From Bermanella sp036960565 (lineage in GTDB: Bacteria; Pseudomonadota; Gammaproteobacteria; Pseudomonadales; Oceanobacteraceae), in contig JBALXQ010000018.1 in assembly GCA_036960565.1 (NCBI GenBank), positions 1 to 64,000 of the forward strand: a stretch of DNA of 64,000 nt. The letters run 5' to 3'. Shown here piece after piece: positions 34,793 to 43,368 of this stretch. The translations under genes were made by a program, and so were the position numbers. The first letter of the stretch is position 1, and each line of letters begins with the position of its first letter. The notes under the pieces are model-generated. The model was not told where the DNA came from, did not search any database, and worked only from the letters and a program-made list of their open reading frames with translations.

Positions 34793-36376
34793 TTAAGAAG
34801 CTTGTGCCACAGGGGCTTTACGTAATTCTTTGCGCAATATTTTCCCCACCGTAGACTTGGGCAAACTGTCCATAGTGATTATTTTTTTGGGTACCTTGTA
34901 GCGAGTTAAATACTCGCGGCAGTGAGTGATAATTTCATCTGTGTTTACCTGCTGGTTCACCACAATATAAGCACAAACACTTTCACCGGTTTTGGCATCT
35001 TCTTGGCTAATGACAGCAGCCTCCATAATATTGGGATGACGGGTTAATACATCTTCCACCTCATTGGGGTAAACGTTAAAGCCGGATACTATGATCATAT
35101 CCTTAAGGCGATCTACAATTTTAACAAAACCATTATCTAATATCTTACCCACATCACCAGTCTTGAAAAATCCATTCACTATAGCTTCCTGAGTGTCTTG
35201 TGGGCGCCCCCAATACCCTTTCATGACCTGGGGCCCTTTTGCAACAATTTCACCTTCTTCGCCGGGAGAAACGGGCTGATTATTTTCATTCCAAATCTGA
35301 ATTTCGGTACCGGTGAGTGGTATCCCCACCGTGCCTAGTTTTTCATGGCCAGGTTTATTGGCGCACAGTACCGGGGCCGTTTCAGACAGACCATAGCCTT
35401 CAGTGATGGTGCCGCCGGTAACCGCTTTCCAAGCCGTTACCGCATCACTGGTTAAGGCGGCGCCACCGGCAAAGGTAAATTTAAGACTTGAAAAATCGAG
35501 TTTCTTAAATTCTTCATTCATACATAAACCAACAAACAGGGTATTGATGCCAGCGAAGGCTGTAAATTTAAATGGCTTAATGCTGGCGACAAAACCACTA
35601 AGGTCTGCGGGATTGGGGATTAACACATTGAGATTACCCGAGCTAAAAAAGCTAACCATGTTCACTGTAAAGGCATAAATATGGTAAAGCGGTAACGGGC
35701 AGATGACGATTTCTTGGCCATTCACAGACTTCTCACCGCGGCGCTCCTTCGTTTGGGCGGCATTGCTTAAAATGTTGGCGTGAGTCAGTTCGGCCCCTTT
35801 AGAAACTCCAGTGGTGCCACCTGTGTACTGCAATACACAGGTGTCGTTAAGTTGATTATTTTTTCTGGGTTGTAAAGCAAGTTCAGAGCCTTTGGTAATG
35901 GCCAAATTCAAATCAATACAGTCTTCAACTGCAGTGTTGTCATTGGTTAAAAAGTCAGTGGGATTACACACCAGCACAGTTTCAATAGAGGTGGTTGACC
36001 TAATGGCATTTAATTTTGGTAATAAGTCTTGCAAAAGGATGATGGCCTTGGCACCAGAATCTTTAAATTGGTGGGCCATTTCTTGTGGGGTATACATGGG
36101 ATTGGTATTCACCAATACCAGTCCAGCTCGCAGGGCAGCGTAGGCTGCGACTGGGTATTGTAAAATGTTAGGTAACTGAATAATGATACGGTCACCGGCT
36201 TTTAAACCTGATTCCTGTTGTAACCAGCACGCAAGAGCCCTAGATTTCTCATCGACCTGGGCAAAAGTAAGGGTTTGCCCCATGCAGGAATAGGCTGGGT
36301 GCTCTGCGTATTGTGTCAGACTGTTTTCGATGAAATCAGCCAGGCTATTAATGCCTTGGTCGATGAGTTGGTTCAT
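34793..36376 (-). CDS. Acyl-CoA synthetase (AMP-forming), FadD-like
   Basis: 527-aa adenylate-forming ligase. Motifs: the P-loop YTGGTTGVSKGAELTH, the GYGLSETAPVL block, the KTGDVG hinge region, and the C-terminal catalytic Lys region LPKSTVGKILRKELR. It activates a carboxylic acid to its CoA thioester in the cytosol with ATP. The long-chain FadD likeness suggests a lipophilic acid. Located next to DUF1329/DUF1302 genes on the same strand (337-base gap), consistent with activation of a substrate brought in by them. Confidence 0.9.
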   Translation of the reverse strand: MNQLIDQGINSLADFIENSLTQYAEHPAYSCMGQTLTFAQVDEKSRALACWLQQESGLKAGDRIIIQLPNILQYPVAAYAALRAGLVLVNTNPMYTPQEMAHQFKDSGAKAIILLQDLLPKLNAIRSTTSIETVLVCNPTDFLTNDNTAVEDCIDLNLAITKGSELALQPRKNNQLNDTCVLQYTGGTTGVSKGAELTHANILSNAAQTKERRGEKSVNGQEIVICPLPLYHIYAFTVNMVSFFSSGNLNVLIPNPADLSGFVASIKPFKFTAFAGINTLFVGLCMNEEFKKLDFSSLKFTFAGGAALTSDAVTAWKAVTGGTITEGYGLSETAPVLCANKPGHEKLGTVGIPLTGTEIQIWNENNQPVSPGEEGEIVAKGPQVMKGYWGRPQDTQEAIVNGFFKTGDVGKILDNGFVKIVDRLKDMIIVSGFNVYPNEVEDVLTRHPNIMEAAVISQEDAKTGESVCAYIVVNQQVNTDEIITHCREYLTRYKVPKKIITMDSLPKSTVGKILRKELRKAPVAQAS

Positions 36377-36608
36377 AATTCAATTCTCTATGATTAATAT
36401 TGGTTAAGTTGAATCAACGCCACTAGCATTGTTCGATGACCAATAGCAGGAGTGTGAAGCGTCCTTGTGCTGAAAATGGTAGCAGGGAGGGTTCTGAAGC
36501 TATAGTGACTAATTATTGGTTATTGGTGAGTTTCTTGATTTTTCGAATCTATCTAGTGTTATTTTTCTGGTCTGGCCTTTTCGAAAATTTGGTTATTAAA
36601 GTTTTTTA

Positions 36609-36693
36609 CTAAAGGGGCACCGCTATTAATTGTTTATAACCGCAAATAGAAAATTAGGTAGCGGTTACAATTAATGAATATAGGTCCCCTTAG
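36609..36693. repeat. Long imperfect inverted repeat
   Basis: The left arm (CTAAAGGGGCACC ... ATTAATTG ... AACCGC, 36609-36643) and the right arm (GCGGTTACAATTAAT ... AGGTCCCCTTAG, 36661-36693) are largely complementary, giving a stem of about 30 bp with bulges. It lies in the 337-base gap between the ligase and DUF1329 genes. No flanking target duplication is seen. It may be a processing or attenuation hairpin, or an old mobile-element remnant. The rest of the gap shows no gene. Confidence 0.55.
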
Positions 36694-36713
36694 AATAATA
36701 ATCCTTAGCGCAA

Positions 36714-38063
36714 TTAACGCTTACCCATGCGACGAATGGCCGAGGCAGTGAAGTTCTTGTGTCGTACAGGATGATCAAAAGTGAAAGCGTTTCGTTCTTC
36801 ACTATTAAGTTCCACTATGTAGCGACTAGAGTTTAAATCGTAATAAGTAGAGGCGATGTACCAGGGAGTATTGGCGTTAACAAATTGCAGGGCATGGCCT
36901 TCTGAAACACGCCATAGTTGACCGTGGCTATCATAGCTATCGGCCAGAGCAATTTGCCAGCTGTCTTCATCTACGTAGAAAGTACGTTTTTTATAAATAT
37001 GACGAGCATCGGATTTTAAAGTGGCCTCTACCTGCCAGACCCTATGTAATTCATAACGACTGTAGTTAGGGTTAATATGGCCCGCTCTCACGATGTCTTT
37101 GTACTTGGTATTTTTATCCGCTAGCTTGTATGAATTGTAAGGAATAAATATTTCTTTTTTACCGACTAAATTCCAATCGTAACGATCGGGGGCACCGTTA
37201 AACATGTCTAACTGATCTGAGGTTCTTAGTCCATCGACCGCTTGTCCTGGTGCATCGTAAGCCAATTGAGGGGCGCGACGAACACGGCGTTGTCCTGCGT
37301 TATAACTCCAGGCCATTCGCGGTTGACTAACTTGATCTATGGTTTCATGTACCAAAAGCACATTACCGGTGAAGCGAGCCGGGGATTTAGTTTGTTGAAC
37401 GTAATAAAACAAAATATTGCTATCTATTTGGGCATCGTAACCATCGGCTAAATATTGTGGTGGACTTAATAACCCGCGTATTTTGACGGGGGTATAATCA
37501 CCATTTTCTTGCACGGAAATCTGTGCGAAGTTTTTCATTACCGAGCCTCCTCGATAGCGACTTACGTGATTCCAAATAACTTCTAGGCCACTGTTGGGAA
37601 TTGCAAACGGAACTGTTTCATCAAACGAACTTAAGCCATTACCGCCGGCCACCAGTTCGGTAGAAGTGACATTCTTTTTGGCTTTTTCATAGACCGTTTT
37701 AGGGAATGCAGCAGTTCTATGAGTTGGATAAATGGGCATCTGGTAAGTGTCAGGGTACTTTTTAAATAAAGCTATTTGGCCATTGCTTAGCTTATCTGTG
37801 TATTGCAGATAATTTTTAGCCGTAACGGTAAATAAAGGTGTCTCATGGGCATAAATATTAATAAAAGGATCGACATCAATATCTCCTTTTAATCCGCCTA
37901 GGTATTTTGGAATACTGCCATCTTCATTGGCCGATATTTGCGCGCCGATATTGGATAACTCTGTGCCCAGTTTATTGGCTTGCTGTTGGCTTACCTTGGC
38001 AAGAGCTGGATGACCCAGCGTTGCTAAAAGCAACGTTAAGGTGGTGAACGCTTTAACTTTCAT
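36714..38063 (-). CDS. DUF1329 family periplasmic/outer-membrane protein
   Basis: About 449 aa with a signal peptide (MKVKAFTTLTLLLATLGHPALA). The rest has the beta-rich pattern of the DUF1329 family, distantly related to the LolA/LolB lipoprotein-sorting fold (for example YNAGQRRVRRAPQLAYD and EDSWQIALADSYD). It pairs with DUF1302, and this pair recurs beside genes for steroid, alkane or other hydrophobic-substrate use; the exact role is unknown. I use the ATG at 38063, with a CAGGT site upstream; the longer reading would start at a TTG. Confidence 0.82.
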   Translation of the reverse strand: MKVKAFTTLTLLLATLGHPALAKVSQQQANKLGTELSNIGAQISANEDGSIPKYLGGLKGDIDVDPFINIYAHETPLFTVTAKNYLQYTDKLSNGQIALFKKYPDTYQMPIYPTHRTAAFPKTVYEKAKKNVTSTELVAGGNGLSSFDETVPFAIPNSGLEVIWNHVSRYRGGSVMKNFAQISVQENGDYTPVKIRGLLSPPQYLADGYDAQIDSNILFYYVQQTKSPARFTGNVLLVHETIDQVSQPRMAWSYNAGQRRVRRAPQLAYDAPGQAVDGLRTSDQLDMFNGAPDRYDWNLVGKKEIFIPYNSYKLADKNTKYKDIVRAGHINPNYSRYELHRVWQVEATLKSDARHIYKKRTFYVDEDSWQIALADSYDSHGQLWRVSEGHALQFVNANTPWYIASTYYDLNSSRYIVELNSEERNAFTFDHPVRHKNFTASAIRRMGKR

Positions 38064-38079
38064 AAAAATAACCTGCAAG

Positions 38080-38104
38080 TTTGGGCCAGTGCCACTGACC
38101 CAAA
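38080..38104 (-). other. Intercistronic hairpin between DUF1302 and DUF1329 genes
   Basis: An 11-bp stem with one mismatch (TTTGGGCCAGT / ACTGACCCAAA) around a three-base loop between the two genes. No T tract follows in the direction of transcription, so it is more likely an RNA-stability or processing element than a terminator. Confidence 0.4.
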
Positions 38105-38135
38105 TTTAATAAGAATGGTTTAAGCTAGGGGCGGC

Positions 38136-40016
38136 TTAAAACTGCATGCCCATGCTAATGGAGGCGTAGTCACGGTCGTCAACGGTACTGTAATCTCCTC
38201 CAAAATAGCGGGTGTAAGAAATGCTGGCTTTATAGGTAGACAGGTAGTCTGCCTCTAAAGAGATATCCATGGATTTTTGACCATCGTTAAAGCCGCTTGC
38301 CGTTTTTGGCGCAACGCCTTTCACATCATGATTCCAAACTAGGGCGGGGGTTAGGTTGATACCCAAAAAGGCATTGGTGTAATCCCCTGACAACATAGTG
38401 CGATAACCCCAAGCGTTTTGTGTAACAAATCCACTTTGGGTTTCAGTTGAGTCATAATAGTCGGCACGCCCAAACTTAATGGTGTTGTCGCCTTCATCAA
38501 AATTGTGGATGTAGGTATAGCCCACTTCGGCAACCAGGGTGTAACGGTCTGCCCCGAGGAACCGATCAAAAAAGTGAATTGCGCTTACCTGAGCCTGGCT
38601 TACATCAAACAAACGGTAACCCTGAATATCGCCGCCATCGGCCACAGCACCTACCTCGTTATCTAAAACAGTAGATGACATGCCCAAGGGAGCGAGACTG
38701 GCCGTAGAACCTATTAAATTAGCGGTGTTTAGTTGTAAACCGTTTATTTGTAGAGGCAGGTCTTTTTTGTAATTGACTTCGCCGGACAACGCCACACCTG
38801 CCAGGTTGCTAGCGAAACTTAGGCCCACTAGCTGAATGTCTTCTGGGTAGCTGGTGAAGTAATAAGAAGTAGAAAGTGCGGCGCCGGTGGCCGTTTGTGT
38901 ACCCACTTCCTGTGCCATGGCCAATTCTTGTTGGGTGGGAGAAAAGGGGTTGGCGGCATTGGCAATAATAAATTCGGTGCCAGCGGTGTCGCCTATGGCT
39001 TGTAATTGCGCTTGGCTATAGGGGGTTTTAGTGGCGCTGACTAATGGAGTGCGGCTATGTATGTTCATGTAATACAAACCAAACTCGGTATCGGGTAGGG
39101 CTTCGGAAACAAAACGCAGTGACAAACCAAATTGGCCGCCGTCACGAGCTTCGCGGATGCCATCTTCGTGGCGCGCCAAGCTGGCGTCCCCATCAGCCAA
39201 AGTTGCGGTGTCACACCCCTCAGGGATAAAGTCATTAAGGGAGAAATAGGTACCGCAACCGGGTAATACAGTTTTCTGAAATTCTAATTGGTAGAAAGTT
39301 TCAAGGCTTAGATTATCGGTGAGGCCAATGTTGGTGTAGATCATGGGTACCGGCATTAGTGCATCTTTAACCTCAGCACCAGGGCGATTGAAGGCGTTTA
39401 TGTCAAGAGGGTTAATTGAATTGATACCGCCAAGAATAAAAGTGCTTTCCCCCCAGCTCACGACTTGATTGCCTAGGCGCACATCCAGAGGCATGTCTAG
39501 TACATCAAATTCTCCGTATACATAGGCATCCATTAATTGCGCGCCTGAAAATTTTGCAGCGTCATTAAATTCCGAGTCGTCCAAGTGGCTTTCACCCTTC
39601 ATATTGACTGCTGATGGTGTAGTGGCCCCTTCTCCACCTATGGTGGCGCTGGAGGTGTGCCCGTAATCAACATTATTATCACTCAGGGCCGAGTCGTACC
39701 AATATTTACCACGTACAAAACCACCAAAGTTTTTATAGCTGGCTTGTAACGCGTGGCTGCCTTTGAATACTTGCGAGAAAGCATCTCCTTTGTCGAAGTT
39801 GGCATTGCCATCTTCGAAGTTGCCGGATGTTGATACGCTGTCGTTTTGTTTTTCCATGCGCCAGCTGGAACCAATGGAAAGTTCGGAGTTGAAACTGCCT
39901 TCTATGTCAGAGGAATAAAATTCAAAACCTTGGGCCTGAAGGCTCATGATCATCGGGATGGCCATAGCCAAGTATTTTTTTGGCCCAAGGCCGGTTTTTC
40001 TAGGGTGTTTAATCAT
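38136..40016 (-). CDS. DUF1302 family outer-membrane protein
   Basis: 626-aa protein with a basic N-terminus and signal peptide (KKYLAMAIPMIMSLQAQG), then a long beta-barrel pattern of aromatic strands ending in a C-terminal Phe (SISMGMQF), typical of outer-membrane barrels. DUF1302 proteins resemble channels and occur beside DUF1329 genes in bacteria that use sterols or other lipophilic compounds. The family blocks LDMPLDVRLGNQVVSWGESTF and INSINPLDINAFNRPGAE are present. First gene of the DUF1302-DUF1329 pair and divergent from the LysR gene, which may regulate it. Confidence 0.85.
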   Translation of the reverse strand: MIKHPRKTGLGPKKYLAMAIPMIMSLQAQGFEFYSSDIEGSFNSELSIGSSWRMEKQNDSVSTSGNFEDGNANFDKGDAFSQVFKGSHALQASYKNFGGFVRGKYWYDSALSDNNVDYGHTSSATIGGEGATTPSAVNMKGESHLDDSEFNDAAKFSGAQLMDAYVYGEFDVLDMPLDVRLGNQVVSWGESTFILGGINSINPLDINAFNRPGAEVKDALMPVPMIYTNIGLTDNLSLETFYQLEFQKTVLPGCGTYFSLNDFIPEGCDTATLADGDASLARHEDGIREARDGGQFGLSLRFVSEALPDTEFGLYYMNIHSRTPLVSATKTPYSQAQLQAIGDTAGTEFIIANAANPFSPTQQELAMAQEVGTQTATGAALSTSYYFTSYPEDIQLVGLSFASNLAGVALSGEVNYKKDLPLQINGLQLNTANLIGSTASLAPLGMSSTVLDNEVGAVADGGDIQGYRLFDVSQAQVSAIHFFDRFLGADRYTLVAEVGYTYIHNFDEGDNTIKFGRADYYDSTETQSGFVTQNAWGYRTMLSGDYTNAFLGINLTPALVWNHDVKGVAPKTASGFNDGQKSMDISLEADYLSTYKASISYTRYFGGDYSTVDDRDYASISMGMQF

Positions 40017-40160
40017 GTTATCGAATCCCGCTATTTTTATTATGACTACTGATACATAAACCAGTATTGGAAGGTTCTGAAAACATTCGCGTGCACAAGA
40101 AAAGGAGGCAGCCTTTAATCCGTTATGCTTGCGAACAACACGGCTAAATCCTTAGAGTAA

Positions 40161-40250
40161 AATAATTTTAAGGTTCAGCTTGTTGACAGTGATAGTAGCA
40201 AAGGACTATTTTTACTAATATTGAATAATATTCCGCTATTGGTGAGTTTA
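40161..40250 (+). promoter_or_regulatory. Duplicated promoter, copy 1 (upstream of the LysR gene)
   Basis: 80 of 90 bases match 42461-42550. It contains a -35 TTGACA (40183-40188), an 18-base spacer, a -10 TATTTT (40207-40212) and a dyad ATAGT-N8-ACTAT (40192-40209) lying between and over the -10. The conserved leader runs to AAGGA before the ATG at 40259. The dyad fits a LysR-type operator. Confidence 0.7.
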
Positions 40251-40258
40251 AGGATCAC

Positions 40259-41179
40259 ATGATTACGCTTAAACAGCTCAGACATTTACAGGCCATATGT
40301 CAATTTGGCACCTTGCATGGTGCGGCGAGTGCAGTGCACTTGACTCATTCGGCGCTTACTCGCAGCTTGAAAAATTTAGAAGAAATATTGGGAATAGAAT
40401 TATTTGTACGCCATAAAAACGGCATGGATCCCACTGAATTTTGTAGCCAGATTATTGCCCAGAGCGAACAAGTGTTACTGACGGTAAAAGAAATTCAGCG
40501 TGAGGCAGACATGGCGCGCAATATAGAGGAGGGTAGTCTGCACATATTAGTGGGGCCAGGCACTAAAGGTTTGGTAACACGGCACAGCGTGCCGGAATTT
40601 TTTATGAAATACCCCAATATAAAAATTCGAATTAGCGAGGCTATGCCGAAAGAGGCCAGCGAATTACTGTTGAAACGAGAGGCCGATTTTCTTATATCAG
40701 GTGCGGGTAGTTTTATTGGTAATGATGAATTTAATATAGAGCTGATTAAGCCCATTGAGCTGGTGGCATTGGCGTCTGTAAATCATCCGTTAATGGGTAA
40801 AAAAATTAATTGGGATGAATTAATTAAATATCCGCTGGTGGCTCCAAGTTACATACCCAAGAATCATCCGTTTTTAAAAGCTTTGGCTCGAGACACTAAT
40901 AAGGTGATAAATTTACAATTATCTGTGATCTGTAGCGATACTCTTACCCTTAAAAATATACTGTTAAAAACCGATGCTTGGATGATTGGTCCTCAACTGG
41001 AGTTGTTAGTGGATATGGATGACGGCCAGTTAAATACTTTGGATATTCAACCATTTGAATCGATTAATAATTTAAGTGTGATTGAAATTAAAAATCGATC
41101 CCGTTCACCAGCCGCACAAAGATTTATAGATATATGCAAGAAACAGCTCTCATCCGAGGGAGGGGTACAAAAGGATTAA
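40259..41179 (+). CDS. LysR-family transcriptional regulator
   Basis: 306 aa with the N-terminal winged helix-turn-helix (LKQLRHLQAICQFGTLHGAASAVHLTHSALTRSLKNLEEILG, about 3-45) and a periplasmic-binding-protein-like effector domain (about 90-295). It probably senses a small aromatic or acidic metabolite. The DUF1302 gene is divergent on one side. The promoter shares 89% identity with that of the flavodoxin-like gene at 42560, so the two probably belong to one regulon, perhaps with self-regulation. Confidence 0.9.
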   Translation: MITLKQLRHLQAICQFGTLHGAASAVHLTHSALTRSLKNLEEILGIELFVRHKNGMDPTEFCSQIIAQSEQVLLTVKEIQREADMARNIEEGSLHILVGPGTKGLVTRHSVPEFFMKYPNIKIRISEAMPKEASELLLKREADFLISGAGSFIGNDEFNIELIKPIELVALASVNHPLMGKKINWDELIKYPLVAPSYIPKNHPFLKALARDTNKVINLQLSVICSDTLTLKNILLKTDAWMIGPQLELLVDMDDGQLNTLDIQPFESINNLSVIEIKNRSRSPAAQRFIDICKKQLSSEGGVQKD

Positions 41180-41308
41180 CCTATAATTTTCAGTTGATTA
41201 ATGTTCCTATTCTAAATATCTATTAACCTGTCTTTAGTATTTATTTTGGGTGTTTACTTCTGAGGATATGACTTTTTTGCTTTCGCTAAAAAAAATATAA
41301 GGATCTAT

Positions 41309-41350
41309 ATTTAATTTATAAATCAATGCTAATACAATTATTAGCATTGA
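41309..41350 (-). terminator. Terminator of the BASS transporter gene
   Basis: A perfect 12-bp stem (TCAATGCTAATA / TATTAGCATTGA) around a CAAT loop at 41323-41350. In the minus direction it is followed by an AT-rich tract starting TTTATAAATT. Confidence 0.6.
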
Positions 41351-41373
41351 CCATGTTACCAAAATAAATGCTT

Positions 41374-42258
41374 TTAGTTAGCTTCTACCCCCATAGGAAT
41401 GATGTTTTTACGGCTTAATAACTTGGCAAATAAAGCCCCGGTCATGAACATGATAATGGAATAGCAGGTAGCCGCTATGGCCATTTCGTCGTTGTTCAAT
41501 AGGGTTAAGGCAATCATCATAGCCAGGGTGCCGTTTTGAAAACCCACTTCAATTGAAATGGCTTTGCTTTGCGCTTCATTGAGTTTGGCCAGTGTGGCAA
41601 GGCCATAGCCCATGAGTAAACAACACAGATTTAAAACCAGTGCCGCTAGGCCCACATGTGCAAAATAGCCGGCCATATGTTCACTATTTTTCATCACAAC
41701 GCCCGTCACTACCAGCATTAAGAATCCCATTGAAAAAATCTTAACCGGTGTTTCGGCCTTGGCAGAAAAGTTTGGTTTGTAATGGTTAATCACCATACCA
41801 ATGCCAATGGGGACCACCGTAATGACCAACAGTTGAATCACAGTCTTTAATACTGGTAATTCGATCACCTGCCCGTCACCCATAATGATGCCCATGAGGG
41901 CTGCAATCATCACTGGAACAGTTAGCGGTGCTAACAGGCTCACCACAGAAGTCAGGGTGACCGACAAGGCTATGTCACCTTTGGCCAGGTAGGTGTACAT
42001 ATTGGAGGTGGTGCCGCCGGGGCACAGGGCGAGTATCATGAGGCCCATGGCCATAGCACCCTTCAGGTCAAAGGCGAGAACGATTAAATAGGCCAATAAT
42101 GGCAGCATCACCATTTGCGCAAATATCCCTAACGAGACCGCTTTGGGATTGGATAGCACAAGCTTAAAATCTGCTAGTTTTAAAGCCATGCCCATGCCCA
42201 ACATAATGATAAACAGGGATGCAGGCAAGATAACCTGTATCAGAAAATCGGTTTCCAT
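41374..42258 (-). CDS. Bile acid:sodium symporter (BASS) family transporter
   Basis: 294-aa polytopic inner-membrane protein with about nine to ten helices. The family features are the LMILALCPGGTTSNMYTYLAKGDIALS crossover block and the later FQNGTLAMMIAL segment. BASS carriers import bile acids, pyruvate, keto acids or related anions with sodium. The ATG at 42258 has a GGAG site six bases upstream; a GTG at 42270 is less likely. It lies between the LysR gene and the flavodoxin-like gene, so it probably brings in the LysR regulon's substrate. Confidence 0.88.
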   Translation of the reverse strand: METDFLIQVILPASLFIIMLGMGMALKLADFKLVLSNPKAVSLGIFAQMVMLPLLAYLIVLAFDLKGAMAMGLMILALCPGGTTSNMYTYLAKGDIALSVTLTSVVSLLAPLTVPVMIAALMGIIMGDGQVIELPVLKTVIQLLVITVVPIGIGMVINHYKPNFSAKAETPVKIFSMGFLMLVVTGVVMKNSEHMAGYFAHVGLAALVLNLCCLLMGYGLATLAKLNEAQSKAISIEVGFQNGTLAMMIALTLLNNDEMAIAATCYSIIMFMTGALFAKLLSRKNIIPMGVEAN

Positions 42259-42460
42259 ATTATTCTCCACTACGTTTTTTATTTTTTAATTTAAACTTTT
42301 TATAATCATCAAAATGCATGCCGGCGAACTAGGTAGCTTGCTCTACACTTAAGGTCTTTATGGTGACCTATGTTTTATACAATAATCTGCCTGTTTCTTC
42401 GAAGGTGCTGGTTCAAGTCTCCAGCATCTAACCTTGTTTGCTCGTGATAAACATGGAAAA

Positions 42461-42550
42461 AATAGTTTCAAGGTTGAGATTGTTGACAGGAATAGTAGCA
42501 AAGGACTATTTTCACTTATATTGAATAATAATCTGCTATTGGTGAGTTTA
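42461..42550 (+). promoter_or_regulatory. Duplicated promoter, copy 2 (upstream of the flavodoxin-like gene)
   Basis: 80 of 90 bases match 40161-40250. -35 TTGACA at 42483-42488, -10 TATTTT at 42507-42512, and a perfect dyad AATAGT-N8-ACTATT at 42491-42510. The leader ends in AAGGA five bases before the ATG at 42560. Reading the gene from an earlier start would put this promoter inside it. Confidence 0.7.
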
Positions 42551-42559
42551 AGGAACCGT

Positions 42560-43030
42560 ATGACCGATAAGAAAAAATTACTTGTGATTGCTCATGCTCC
42601 CTCTGTAAATACTGATAGGATGCTTCAAGCTGTTATTAAGGGGGCTAAGAATTCCGACATTGAAAATGTTGAGGTTAGATATATCGCTCCGTTAGATGCT
42701 CAGCCTGATGATATAAAGACTGCTCAAGCCATTATTATTGGTACCACTGAGAATCTTGGTTACATGGCGGGATTAATTAAGGATGTCTTTGATCGCTGCT
42801 ATTATCCTTGCCTAGACCACACCCAAGGCCTTCCTTTTACCTTTTATGTTCGTGCTGGCCATGATGGGACAGGAACACGCAGGGCGATTGAGAGTATTAC
42901 CAAAGGCTTACGTTGGAAGTTGGTTCAAGAACCCCTAATTTGCAAAGGGGATTTTAATGAGGTGTTTATTGCCCAGTGCGAAGATTTGGGTTTGGCCATG
43001 GCTGCAAGTTTGGATGCGGGTATTATCTAA
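42560..43030 (+). CDS. Flavodoxin-like NAD(P)H-dependent reductase
   Basis: 156-aa flavodoxin fold: a first strand KKLLVIAHAPSVNTDRML with a phosphate-binding loop, the IIGTTENLGYMAGLIKDVFDRCYY block typical of small NAD(P)H:FMN or quinone reductases, and FTFYVRAGHDGTGT. It probably reduces a quinone, nitro group or flavin in the cytosol. The start at 42560 is fixed by an AAGGA site and by the promoter lying upstream. A degraded fragment of a related C-terminus lies 158 bases downstream, suggesting a former tandem copy. Confidence 0.75.
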   Translation: MTDKKKLLVIAHAPSVNTDRMLQAVIKGAKNSDIENVEVRYIAPLDAQPDDIKTAQAIIIGTTENLGYMAGLIKDVFDRCYYPCLDHTQGLPFTFYVRAGHDGTGTRRAIESITKGLRWKLVQEPLICKGDFNEVFIAQCEDLGLAMAASLDAGII

Positions 43031-43187
43031 AAAGAGCCTGTGCTGTAGTGAGGTTGGGCACAAGCCAAGACCTAAAAACCTGTGCCAGCAAGCCTTCAAG
43101 AAACACTGGCTTTTAAGTCTATTTCTTCGCAAGTAATAATCCCCCCCGATATTCTAATAACAACAAAAGCAAAGGGTCTAGCAGTAT

Positions 43188-43256
43188 CATTTATTACCAG
43201 AGCGCACTGATTTGGCGCAAGCAATGGCAGTGTCTATAGATGAAGGCATGATTTGA
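43188..43256 (+). pseudogene. C-terminal remnant of a flavodoxin-like paralogue
   Basis: One frame reads HLLPERTDLAQAMAVSIDEG then MI and a stop. It aligns with the last 21 residues of the gene at 42560 (FIAQCEDLGLAMAASLDAG then II) through the D-L-x-x-A-M-A-x-S-x-D-x-G-x-I pattern, ending at the same point. A stop codon lies just upstream and no start is present, so it is a relic. The rest of the 338-base gap 43031-43368 shows no gene. Confidence 0.6.
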
Positions 43257-43368
43257 TTTTATATCCTTTAATTGAATGATAACTTGTTAATTGGTCTTAA
43301 ATATTTATGGTTATATTAACCATTTAGAAATGTGAATAAATTAATTAGAACCTGAGTTTCTCACGCTA

